From contig CACIJG010000005.1 in the NCBI GenBank assembly GCA_902586885.1, positions 28,429 to 92,428 on the forward strand: DNA of 64,000 nucleotides. Direction: 5' to 3'. A model generated the notes under the pieces. That model did not search any database, was not told where the DNA came from, and was given only the letters and a program-made list of their open reading frames with translations. The translations under genes were made by a program, and so were the position numbers. This DNA comes from an uncultured Alphaproteobacteria bacterium. Lineage in GTDB: Bacteria > Pseudomonadota > Alphaproteobacteria > Rhodobacterales > Rhodobacteraceae. This document shows positions 9,183 through 16,941 of this stretch, piece by piece; the first letter of the stretch is position 1; every line of letters starts with the position of its first letter.

Positions 9183-10850
9183 ATGAACCATCTCAGACCT
9201 ATTAAGCAATTGCCTACTCATGAAGTTGAAAATATGCCACCATATATGGGTAATCAAGATTTATGGAAAAATGATAAAAATCTCAGAGATGCTGTAATTA
9301 GAGAAGGCGCAGGGTGGGCAGAAAAAAAATTAAGCGCGTTTGGACAGTTGATGGGCAGTACCGAAATGTTTGATCATGCCGAGAAGGCAAATAAAAATCC
9401 ACCGGAATTAAAGGCATTCGATCAATATGGAAATAGAATTAACTACGTTGAGTACCATCCTTCATATCATCACCTTTTGGGAGTAGCTATAAGAAATGAG
9501 ATTCCAAGTTTTGCTTGGAACAATAAAAGAGAAGGGTCCCAGGTTGCACATATGGCACTCACTTATATGTTTAATCAGGTTGAGGGAGGTGTTATGTGTC
9601 CAATGGCAATGACGTATTCCGTTATACCCGCACTTCAGCATAATCAAGGCTTAGAAGATCAATGGTTGCCAAAGGTACTATCAAATCAGTATGACGATAA
9701 AGACATTCCCATCGATCAGAAGGTGGGCGCAACAATAGGTATGTTTATGACTGAGAAACAAGGAGGATCGGATGTAAGAGCCAACTCTACGCGAGCAAAA
9801 CCTGCTTCCTCGAGTGTCGGCAATGGGTCAGAATATCTTCTTACCGGTCATAAGTATTTTTGCTCCGCCCCTATGTGCGATGCCTTTCTTGTGCTAGCTA
9901 ATACTGATTTAGGTTTGTCTTGCTTTCTTGTTCCGAGATGGAAACCAGATGGGGAACGAAATAGTTTTTTCATCCAGAGACTAAAAGACAAGCTTGGAAA
10001 TAGGTCGAATGCATCCTCTGAGATTGAGCTTGATGATACGTTTGGCACAATGATTGGAGAAGAAGGTAAGGGAATTAAGACTATACTCGATATGGTTATA
10101 GGAAACAGAATTTACTGTGCTGTCAGCTCAGCATCTTTAATGCGTCAAGCGGTTGTTCAGGTACTACACCACACCACCCATAGATCCGCTTTCCAGAAGA
10201 AATTGATTGATCAACCTCTTATGAAGAATGTCATAGCAGATATGATTTTAGAAAGCGACGCGGCAGCTAATCTTGCTATGAGGGTAGCTAGGTCAGTTGA
10301 TTGTCAGGAAGAGGATGAAAACGAAAAATCAATATCTCGAATATTCACGACTGTAAGTAAGTATTGGATAACTAAAAGGGCACCGTATCTGATTTTTGAG
10401 GCCTTGGAATGTCATGGTGGGCCAGGATACATAGAAGAGTCAATTATGCCTAGATTATATCGGGAAGCTCCTCTAAATAGTATTTGGGAAGGAAGTGGTA
10501 ACGTTATGTGTGTCGATGTTTTGAGGGCCATGCGAAAGGATAAAAACGCTATTTCTTCAGTTTTCAACGAGTTAGAGAAAGCGAGAGGGTTAAATTCTTA
10601 CTATGATTTGAATGTTGATAATTTATTTCTTGAGTTAAAGAAACCGGAGGATTTAGAAATAAAATCAAGATCTATAACAGAACGATTAGCAACACTGATG
10701 CAGGCTTCTATTTTCTTGAATAAGTGTGATGAAGAGATATCTTCTGCTTTTTGCAATAGTAGACTAGGAGGTAACTGGACTGGCGCCTTTGGAACTCTAA
10801 ATGCAAATACAAATTTTGAAAAAATTATAAACAGAGCTTTACCAAGCTAA
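9183..10850 (+). CDS. Acyl-CoA dehydrogenase, AidB-like
   Basis: This 555-residue FAD enzyme has an extended N-terminus with LRDAVIREGAGWAEKKL, GSQVAHMALTYMFNQVEGG and MTEKQGGSDVRAN (FAD/substrate segment), the C-terminal helical domain and the late motif ECHGGPGYIEES. Layout and length match the AidB group (isovaleryl-CoA dehydrogenase fold, often with poor acyl-CoA activity and linked to alkylation response) rather than the shorter 380-residue dehydrogenases. It is the last gene of the run starting at 4253. An ordinary catabolic role is favoured by the carboxyltransferase neighbour, but a detoxification or DNA-protection role cannot be excluded. Confidence 0.87.
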   Translation: MNHLRPIKQLPTHEVENMPPYMGNQDLWKNDKNLRDAVIREGAGWAEKKLSAFGQLMGSTEMFDHAEKANKNPPELKAFDQYGNRINYVEYHPSYHHLLGVAIRNEIPSFAWNNKREGSQVAHMALTYMFNQVEGGVMCPMAMTYSVIPALQHNQGLEDQWLPKVLSNQYDDKDIPIDQKVGATIGMFMTEKQGGSDVRANSTRAKPASSSVGNGSEYLLTGHKYFCSAPMCDAFLVLANTDLGLSCFLVPRWKPDGERNSFFIQRLKDKLGNRSNASSEIELDDTFGTMIGEEGKGIKTILDMVIGNRIYCAVSSASLMRQAVVQVLHHTTHRSAFQKKLIDQPLMKNVIADMILESDAAANLAMRVARSVDCQEEDENEKSISRIFTTVSKYWITKRAPYLIFEALECHGGPGYIEESIMPRLYREAPLNSIWEGSGNVMCVDVLRAMRKDKNAISSVFNELEKARGLNSYYDLNVDNLFLELKKPEDLEIKSRSITERLATLMQASIFLNKCDEEISSAFCNSRLGGNWTGAFGTLNANTNFEKIINRALPS

Positions 10851-10857
10851 TTCAACT

Positions 10858-11364
10858 TTATACATCAACCCACTTGTCACCATCCCTTAACTTATGGTTA
10901 ATAATATTTTTTTGACCTAAAGTTTGCTCAATAAAGCATCCCTTTTTAGCTGCAGCGATTAAATTTTTCACTCTTTCTAAAGGTTCAGCGCTTTCTATGA
11001 ATACATCCAATTCGAAACTCTCAGGAGCCGTTTCATAAATATTATCGAGTTTTTTCCATTTCCATACAATTCGGCTATCAACCTTTAAATCGTTTATTTC
11101 AATTTTCATTCTTTTAGAAAACGCCCTAATTTGTGTCATTATGCAACCAGTAAGACTTGCTATAAATAAAGCGAGTGGCGGTGGGGCGGTAGCATCACCT
11201 CCATGAAAAGAACCTTCGTCAGTAGCCAATTGGAATGTCTCCTTAATTGGAGACACCATATCTACTTTAAGCTCATTTCTCATTTTTCCAACAGCTTGGC
11301 CATTGCAAGTAAACTTTACTTTTGCCTCTTCCGGTAAATTTTCCAAATCTAATTTATTATTCAT
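10858..11364 (-). CDS. OsmC family protein
   Basis: This 168-residue protein has the OsmC/Ohr fold signature. GGDATAPPPLALFIASLTGCIMTQIRAF contains the first conserved cysteine (split here for readability: GGDATAPPP then LTGC), and a second cysteine follows in KKGCFIEQTL. The fold comprises thiol peroxidases that reduce organic hydroperoxides with the two cysteines. It is the last gene of the minus-strand TRAP/cyclase run, 18 bases after the cyclase stop. Role in that operon may be protection against reactive intermediates (inference). It converges with the AidB-like gene eight bases away. Confidence 0.85.
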   Translation of the reverse strand: MNNKLDLENLPEEAKVKFTCNGQAVGKMRNELKVDMVSPIKETFQLATDEGSFHGGDATAPPPLALFIASLTGCIMTQIRAFSKRMKIEINDLKVDSRIVWKWKKLDNIYETAPESFELDVFIESAEPLERVKNLIAAAKKGCFIEQTLGQKNIINHKLRDGDKWVDV

Positions 11365-11382
11365 ATTTCTTCTTTCTCATTA

Positions 11383-12156
11383 TTATTCCAGGATTGCTAC
11401 TGCTCTAATAAATCCAGCTGATGCTCTCTTTATTTTAAAAGGAAAGCAAGAAACCAAGAAACCAAAGTCAGGAAGTTTTTCTAATGAGCCTAGTTTTTCA
11501 ATGTGGCAATAGGCTCTCTCCATACCTGCCCTATGTCCCTCCCAAATAATGGACGGATCCCTGCTTTCTGCAAATTTCTTAGCTGTATGAGCAAATGGAG
11601 CATCCCAACTCCATGCATCTGTTCCGGTAACTCTAACTCCCTTACTAGTTAAATGAAGGGTTGCTTCTCGACCCATACCACAGCCTTTTAATAAATAATC
11701 ATCGTAACCGTATCTATCTCCAGCAGAGGTATTAACCAAAACTATATCAAAGGGTTTGATTTGATAACCTATTCTATCTAATTCATTATCTATGTCGTTT
11801 GGGGTAACCACATAGCCATCCTCAAAATGCCTGAAGTCTAATTTTACTCCATCACTAAAGCACCAATCCAAGGGAACTTCGTCAATTGTAATGGCTTTTT
11901 TCCCACCATCCATTGTAGAATGGTAATGATAAGGGGCATCTAAATGTGTACCGTTATGGGTGCTTATTTTCAGATTTTCCACGGCCCAACCTTCTTCACC
12001 AGGTAAATCTTTTTTATCGAGTCCTGGGAAAAAGGAACAAATTTGATCTGCCGACTTCGCATGATTTATATATTCAATTTCAGGAAGAGCCATAGGCGGG
12101 TCTGAAACAATTCCCATTTCCAAAGCCACTGATAGATCAATAAATTTTCTTGCCAT
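11383..12156 (-). CDS. Cyclase family protein (metal-dependent hydrolase, kynurenine formamidase-like fold)
   Basis: This 257-residue cytoplasmic protein carries the family metal motif HNGTHLDAP at residues 67-75, preceded by the conserved FIDLSVALE start. Further features are the segment VNTSAGDRYG and the C-terminal EGHRAGMERAYCHIEKL. The family includes kynurenine formamidase, isatin hydrolase and polyketide cyclase-like proteins, all using a bi-metal site to hydrolyse amides, esters or lactams. It sits 12 bases after a TRAP permease gene, so its substrate is probably what the TRAP system imports. A kynurenine pathway role is unsupported, since no tryptophan catabolic gene is present. Confidence 0.86.
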   Translation of the reverse strand: MARKFIDLSVALEMGIVSDPPMALPEIEYINHAKSADQICSFFPGLDKKDLPGEEGWAVENLKISTHNGTHLDAPYHYHSTMDGGKKAITIDEVPLDWCFSDGVKLDFRHFEDGYVVTPNDIDNELDRIGYQIKPFDIVLVNTSAGDRYGYDDYLLKGCGMGREATLHLTSKGVRVTGTDAWSWDAPFAHTAKKFAESRDPSIIWEGHRAGMERAYCHIEKLGSLEKLPDFGFLVSCFPFKIKRASAGFIRAVAILE

Positions 12157-12168
12157 ATGAACCTCCTT

Positions 12169-13482
12169 TTATAATAAAGCTGTAGTAAGTATTGGGAATG
12201 CTATTACAAGAAATAGTACCACTACCATCATCACAGCAAATGGTGCGGCACCCAAAAATATATCACCTAATGAAATACTTTTGTCATCAAGTGATGATTT
12301 AATCACAAATACTGATATGCCGAGAGGAGGCGTGAGTAAACCTACCTCCACTGCAATAACAGTGACAATCCCAAACCATATTAAATCTATATTTAGAGAA
12401 ACTAGTATAGGATACATTAAGGGAACTAAAATTAGCATTATTGATCCACTATCTAAAATAGTTCCCATTATTATAACCAAAACAATATACAAAATTATCA
12501 TAGTCATAATACTTAATTCAGACCCAACCACAAAAGATCCAAATTCTGCCGGCATTCCCGACAAAGCGAGCATTCTTGCATACATTTGTGCAGCAATAAT
12601 TAAAAATGATATTGCAGCCGTGATATAACCAGTTTCGACTAGGACTTCCCATAAAATCTTGAAAGTTAGCCTTCTTTTAAATAGTCCTACAAGAACAGCT
12701 CCAAGACTACCAATAGCACCGGCCTCTATAGGAGTAAAAAAACCACCATAAATTCCTCCCAATACCACTACTATAAGAAAAACTAATGGAAATGACTTCC
12801 AAAAAAATTCAGAAAATTTCATAAGCTCTATGTGGCTTCCTTTTTTGTTTCTCTCATTGAAAACCAAAGAGGACCAGAAAAAACTTAAGATGAATATACC
12901 TAATCCAAAAACAGTCGCTAGAAGAATGCCAGGAATAATTGCGGCTACAAATAAGTCTCCAATAGATTGTTCAGTTAAGATACCGTATAAAATCAATAGA
13001 AGGCTTGGTGGTATGAGCATCCCCAAGACAGAAGATCCAGCAACCACTCCTACTGAGAATCTTGGAGAGTACCCAAACCTTATCATATGAGGAACCGCAA
13101 TTTTAGTAAACACTGCGGCAGAGGCAATTGAAATACCGGTGATTGCCGCAAAAACTGCATTTGCTCCCACTGTACCAATTGCGAGGCCTCCCTTTATTTT
13201 CCTAAAAGCCTGATTAGCTACATCGTATGCATCCTCTCCCATACCCGTTGCCGACACAACGTTCCCCATGAAAACGAATAATGGAACTACTCCAAAAAAA
13301 TAACTCGATATCGTTTCTGATGCGGCAAGCGCCAGTAATTTTCCTGCAAGAATAGAAGAGTCCTTTATCAACCAAACACCTACATATGAGGAAAGCATCA
13401 ATGCAAATGGAACCCAAAAACCTAAATAAACGAACACCACAATCGCTCCCAAAGAATACAAACCAATCTCGAAAGGGCTCAT
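12169..13482 (-). CDS. dctM: TRAP transporter large permease (DctM)
   Basis: This 437-residue inner-membrane protein has about twelve hydrophobic segments. DctM signatures include FVFMGNVVSATGMGEDAYDVANQ, the glycine-rich GIFTPIEAGAIGS-like segment (GFFTPIEAGAIGS) and the C-terminal LLTPPLGISVFVIKS. It imports an organic acid with sodium, using the DctP binding protein. The start ATG overlaps the dctQ stop (ATGA), a coupled arrangement typical of TRAP operons. Length is normal for the family. Confidence 0.95.
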   Translation of the reverse strand: MSPFEIGLYSLGAIVVFVYLGFWVPFALMLSSYVGVWLIKDSSILAGKLLALAASETISSYFFGVVPLFVFMGNVVSATGMGEDAYDVANQAFRKIKGGLAIGTVGANAVFAAITGISIASAAVFTKIAVPHMIRFGYSPRFSVGVVAGSSVLGMLIPPSLLLILYGILTEQSIGDLFVAAIIPGILLATVFGLGIFILSFFWSSLVFNERNKKGSHIELMKFSEFFWKSFPLVFLIVVVLGGIYGGFFTPIEAGAIGSLGAVLVGLFKRRLTFKILWEVLVETGYITAAISFLIIAAQMYARMLALSGMPAEFGSFVVGSELSIMTMIILYIVLVIIMGTILDSGSIMLILVPLMYPILVSLNIDLIWFGIVTVIAVEVGLLTPPLGISVFVIKSSLDDKSISLGDIFLGAAPFAVMMVVVLFLVIAFPILTTALL

Positions 13483-14024
13483 TTTTTAATACCCCCTTTT
13501 ATCTCTGAATAGTGAAGAATTTTTCTAAAACCGAATAATATAATCTGCACCATTAACAAGAAACATCCTAAGAGAATAATGAGCTTTATAGGCCAAATTG
13601 GAGCTGTGAAATCTCCAACCGTACCTTCATAAGTGTTACGAACCCACGACTTCAAAAACATAGGGTATGTTGCTTGAAAGATCTGTAGCACAAGGTAAAA
13701 GGCAGCTAATGCATAAGTAACTTCAATAGTTAATTTAATAAAACGATTACGATTCCCTATTGAATTAAGTATGGCCTCGTTCTGAGTAAGTCTTCCTTTC
13801 CTAAATGTTTGGGGTGTTTGCAGAAACACAATCGCAACAATTGACATTGATACCATCATTGGAACCCCTGCAATTGGGGATAAGAATAATTCTCTTCCTA
13901 TAACATCAGCATTAACGACTACCATCACAAAAATAATTAATATGGTACCCATTACATTAGAAGCCTGAGTAACAAAATTGGAAAACATATCGATTTTTCC
14001 AAATATAAGTCTAAAAATTTGCAT
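13479..14024 (-). CDS. dctQ: TRAP transporter small permease (DctQ)
   Basis: This 181-residue protein has four predicted membrane helices, around residues 20-42, 55-77, 95-120 and 140-165. It carries the DctQ-like segment VVNADVIGRELF and the TQNEAIL loop. It couples the binding protein to the large permease. It lies between dctP and dctM. The start ATG at 14024 follows a hairpin downstream of dctP, which may lower its expression relative to dctP. Confidence 0.92.
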   Translation of the reverse strand: MQIFRLIFGKIDMFSNFVTQASNVMGTILIIFVMVVVNADVIGRELFLSPIAGVPMMVSMSIVAIVFLQTPQTFRKGRLTQNEAILNSIGNRNRFIKLTIEVTYALAAFYLVLQIFQATYPMFLKSWVRNTYEGTVGDFTAPIWPIKLIILLGCFLLMVQIILFGFRKILHYSEIKGGIKK

Positions 14025-14050
14025 CTATAACAAATATAATTGAAAAAAAT

Positions 14051-14083
14051 TTGAGAGATGCCCTTTAAATCGACATCTCTCAA
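14051..14083 (-). terminator. Hairpin between dctP and dctQ
   Basis: A perfect ten-base-pair stem (TTGAGAGATG with CATCTCTCAA) closes a 13-base loop, and on the minus strand it is followed by A then seven T residues. This is the form of an intrinsic terminator. Because dctQ lies 27 bases further on in the same direction, it probably acts as an attenuator that lets the binding protein be made in excess of the permeases. Confidence 0.72.
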
Positions 14084-14100
14084 TTATTACTAAGTTTAGA

Positions 14101-15162
14101 TTACTCTTTATCCCAGTTTCTTACTGGAGTTGCGCCCGCAGATCTCATAGTGTCCATGTAAGCCTTGAGCACTGCAGTTCCATTCACTCCTGATGCATCA
14201 AGCTTCTTGGCCCACTCCATTGCAACATTGTCCATTCCAGCTGCCCACTTTTTCCTCATCTCCGGGCTGGCTTCTGAAACCTTTGCGCCCTGTGATTCCA
14301 TGATAGAAAGAAACTTGTTTACAGATGCTCCCAAATCTTTCTGATAGGCAACTCTGTAAGCCTCTCCCGCATCAAGAATTGCTTTCTGTACTACTTCAGG
14401 CTGGGATTCAAACCAATCTTTATTTGCGGCCATTGATCCAGCATATTGCGCACCGAAACCAATCTTAGTGATATAGGGTGCCACCTCATGTAATTTTCCT
14501 GGTAGTGCAGCAGATGCAAAAACTATTACTCCATCATATACCCCCGCCTTAATTTCATTATTATAAGTGGTAAGATTTCCTGAAACTCCAACAGCTCCTG
14601 TACCCTTTAACCAAGTTACAGCTGGGCCAGGGGCACCAATTTTTCTTCCTTTCAGGTCATCCAAAGAGTTTACAGGAAAAGTTGTCATCAGAAGGTAATC
14701 ATCAATCGCAATTGAGCCTCCTACTTGCACTAATCCATTCGACTCCCAAGCAGCAATCATATCTTTATTTTCGAATTGCATTTTTGTCATAAGTTCTGAA
14801 ATTTTGTCAACATCACTTGAAACAAAAGGAGAGTAATAAGTGACATTCTGAACTGCTAACTTAGCTGGATCAAATAGACTTGAAATACCCCCCATTTCAG
14901 CTAGACCCTCTTCAACGGCTTCCAATTCATCCCCTACTTTAGCTAAAGACCCGCCATACTGCTCACTCCACTTTATTGAATGACCAGAACCTTCCAGTGC
15001 TTTGTTTACCGCAGGTATGAATGTCTTGTTTACATGCTTAACCCATCTAAAAACTGGTGGATGGCCAGCTACGTAGGTTATGCTTATTTCTTTAGCAACT
15101 ACTACTTGTCCGCCTAACACTATCCCTAAAGCAGACAGTAATGTTATAATGATTTTTTTCAT
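14101..15162 (-). CDS. dctP: TRAP transporter substrate-binding protein (DctP)
   Basis: This 353-residue periplasmic protein has a signal peptide (residues 1-23, cleavage likely after VVA before KEISIT). DctP-family motifs include EAVEEGLAEMGGIS, YLLMTTFPVNSLDDLKGRKIGAPG and the permease-contact region YNNEIKAGVYDGVIVFAS. It presents a small organic acid to DctQM. The nearby cupin and cyclase genes suggest the ligand is a substrate of those enzymes, but no ligand can be named. The expected arginine that contacts the ligand carboxylate lies near GRKIGAPG in this family. Confidence 0.94.
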   Translation of the reverse strand: MKKIIITLLSALGIVLGGQVVVAKEISITYVAGHPPVFRWVKHVNKTFIPAVNKALEGSGHSIKWSEQYGGSLAKVGDELEAVEEGLAEMGGISSLFDPAKLAVQNVTYYSPFVSSDVDKISELMTKMQFENKDMIAAWESNGLVQVGGSIAIDDYLLMTTFPVNSLDDLKGRKIGAPGPAVTWLKGTGAVGVSGNLTTYNNEIKAGVYDGVIVFASAALPGKLHEVAPYITKIGFGAQYAGSMAANKDWFESQPEVVQKAILDAGEAYRVAYQKDLGASVNKFLSIMESQGAKVSEASPEMRKKWAAGMDNVAMEWAKKLDASGVNGTAVLKAYMDTMRSAGATPVRNWDKE

Positions 15163-15238
15163 TCTTCTCCCCTCTTATTAATTGCGTATTAATTTTACAA
15201 ATAATAGCTTAACAACTATTTGACGTAACGAAAAGTGC

Positions 15239-15772
15239 TTATTGAATATTCGCATCCATTAAAACAGCTATAAATAATGCCGGTTCATCGCTGGTACAAA
15301 CCCAAGCGTGATTTGTTCCTCTTTGAACAACAACATCGAATGGCTTTAATTGTGTCTCCTCCTCATCCAATATTAACTTAGCAGTACCTTTTAAGAGGAT
15401 AATATAGTCAAGTGTTTTTGTTTTGTGCATTCCTGGATGTTTAGTGGTGTCCACCCTATCTTCTCCTGCCGAAATATCCTCGAATACTTTGGCAAACATT
15501 TCTTCAATCTCTTCATTAGAGACACCTTTAGGTGCTGGAGCAATGGCAAAATACCTAAATTTTGCTCCCCCATTTTCAGGACCTAGAACTACTTTACCTT
15601 TTCCTCTATCAAATTTGTCTGATGAAATTACATTTTTTCCATCAGAGTCCCAAAGTTCGTACAGTCCACCTGCGCCCATAACATAAGATTCGGGCGGTGG
15701 GCCATCAAAGGTTATCATTGAATTCCCTTTTTCATTATGACCCGTCACAATTCTTCTTAAATTTGAAAACAT
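15239..15772 (-). CDS. Cupin domain-containing protein
   Basis: This protein of about 177 residues has a C-terminal cupin barrel: HPGMHKTKTLDYIILLKG followed by LKPFDVVVQRGTNHAWV, with histidines in both cupin motifs that could hold a metal. I take ATG at 15772 as the start because AGGAGA (15780-15785) lies seven bases upstream; an earlier in-frame ATG at 15790 has no such site. It resembles cupins found in aromatic and organic-acid operons, where activity is usually unassigned. It is the first gene of the TRAP run and may be an isomerase, lyase or sensor for the imported compound (inference). Confidence 0.82.
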   Translation of the reverse strand: MFSNLRRIVTGHNEKGNSMITFDGPPPESYVMGAGGLYELWDSDGKNVISSDKFDRGKGKVVLGPENGGAKFRYFAIAPAPKGVSNEEIEEMFAKVFEDISAGEDRVDTTKHPGMHKTKTLDYIILLKGTAKLILDEEETQLKPFDVVVQRGTNHAWVCTSDEPALFIAVLMDANIQ

Positions 15773-15883
15773 TATATTCTCTCCTATCATTGATATAGAG
15801 TAATTATGATTATTTAATATACAGAATCCATTTTTTATTATCTGAGGAAAAACAATTGAACGTAAAGTTTTTATTTTTTTGAT

Positions 15884-16936
15884 ATGAGCATCAATCGTAT
15901 AAATATATGCCCTAAAACACTTAAGGATTTTGACGAAATAATTGATGTTAGATCACCCGCTGAATATCAAGAAGATCACGTTCCCTCATCAATCAATCTA
16001 CCCGTTTTAAGTGATAAAGAGCGAGCCTTGATAGGTACTATTTACAAACAAAAAAATAAGTTTGAAGCAAAAAAATTAGGGGCGGCGCTAATATCCAAAA
16101 ACATTTCAACTTCTATCAAGAAAACCCTGCTAACTAGAACTAGGGATTGGAAACCTCTTATCTATTGTTGGAGGGGAGGTCAAAGGTCATACGCCCTTGC
16201 CACAATACTAAGTCAAATTGGATGGGATGTAGGAATTATTGAAGGTGGATACAAATCTTTTCGTAAAATTGTAACAAAGTTTCTAGATGAAGAAATTAGT
16301 GCATTTAAAGTTATTTTAATTGCTGGTAATACAGGAACTGCAAAAACAGAAATGCTTAAAGTGTTAAGGCAAAAAGAAATTCAAACTGTTGATTTAGAAC
16401 AACTGGCTAACCACAAAGGATCTGTTTTTGGATCGCAAGGACAAAAACAACCTAGTCAGAAACGCTTTGAGACAAACCTATTTAGCGCATTTATGGATAA
16501 CAAAAAAGATGAGTTTATAGTGATGGAAGCAGAATCAAATAAAATTGGAAACATCTCTATACCCAAAGGTTTGTGGAGTTTAATGAAAAAGGCACCTCAA
16601 ATCGAATTAGTTGCTTCCCTTAAAAATAGGTCTCTATTTTTGACAAACCAATATTCAGAAATAACAAAAAACCAAAAATTACTAAAAAAACAAATAATGA
16701 GCTTGGAAAGGATTTCTGGATCAAAAAAAATCACTGAATGGTTAGCCCTAGCAAATGATAAAAAATTTTCTCTATTGGGAATGAGCCTTATGGAAAATCA
16801 TTATGATCCAAGGTACAAGAAAAGTCGCTTACGTAATAGCAGAAAAATAATTTCATCTATTGAACTTGGGGACATTTCAAATGAGAAAATAGAAAAGAGT
16901 GCTGAAAAAATTAAGTACGTTATCTCCTGTTTATGA
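15884..16936 (+). CDS. selU: tRNA 2-selenouridine synthase
   Basis: This 350-residue protein has an N-terminal rhodanese domain (IDVRSPAEYQEDHVPSSINLP, catalytic Cys in YCWRGGQRS) and a C-terminal P-loop domain (GNTGTAKTE). This two-domain order is specific to SelU/MnmH (YbbB). The enzyme replaces sulfur by selenium at the wobble uridine of tRNAs for Lys, Glu and Gln, using geranylation and selenophosphate. Selenophosphate would come from the SelD fusion encoded convergently six bases away. Length is close to the E. coli enzyme (364 residues). Confidence 0.93.
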   Translation: MSINRINICPKTLKDFDEIIDVRSPAEYQEDHVPSSINLPVLSDKERALIGTIYKQKNKFEAKKLGAALISKNISTSIKKTLLTRTRDWKPLIYCWRGGQRSYALATILSQIGWDVGIIEGGYKSFRKIVTKFLDEEISAFKVILIAGNTGTAKTEMLKVLRQKEIQTVDLEQLANHKGSVFGSQGQKQPSQKRFETNLFSAFMDNKKDEFIVMEAESNKIGNISIPKGLWSLMKKAPQIELVASLKNRSLFLTNQYSEITKNQKLLKKQIMSLERISGSKKITEWLALANDKKFSLLGMSLMENHYDPRYKKSRLRNSRKIISSIELGDISNEKIEKSAEKIKYVISCL

Positions 16937-16941
16937 CTTTC

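Noticed and set aside
9183..10850. Assigning the AidB-like dehydrogenase as DmdC of the DMSP pathway
   Set aside because: The N-terminal segments (LRDAVIREGAGWA) fit AidB, not DmdC, and the gene is 20 kb from dmdA.
11383..12156. Kynurenine formamidase (kynB) for the cyclase protein
   Set aside because: The metal motif is shared by the whole cyclase family and no tryptophan 2,3-dioxygenase or kynureninase gene is present.
12281..12628. 115-codon plus-strand frame inside dctM
   Set aside because: It is antisense to a clear DctM gene, has no ribosome site, and its peptide has the low-complexity Ile/Thr/Ser composition expected from reading a membrane protein gene backwards.
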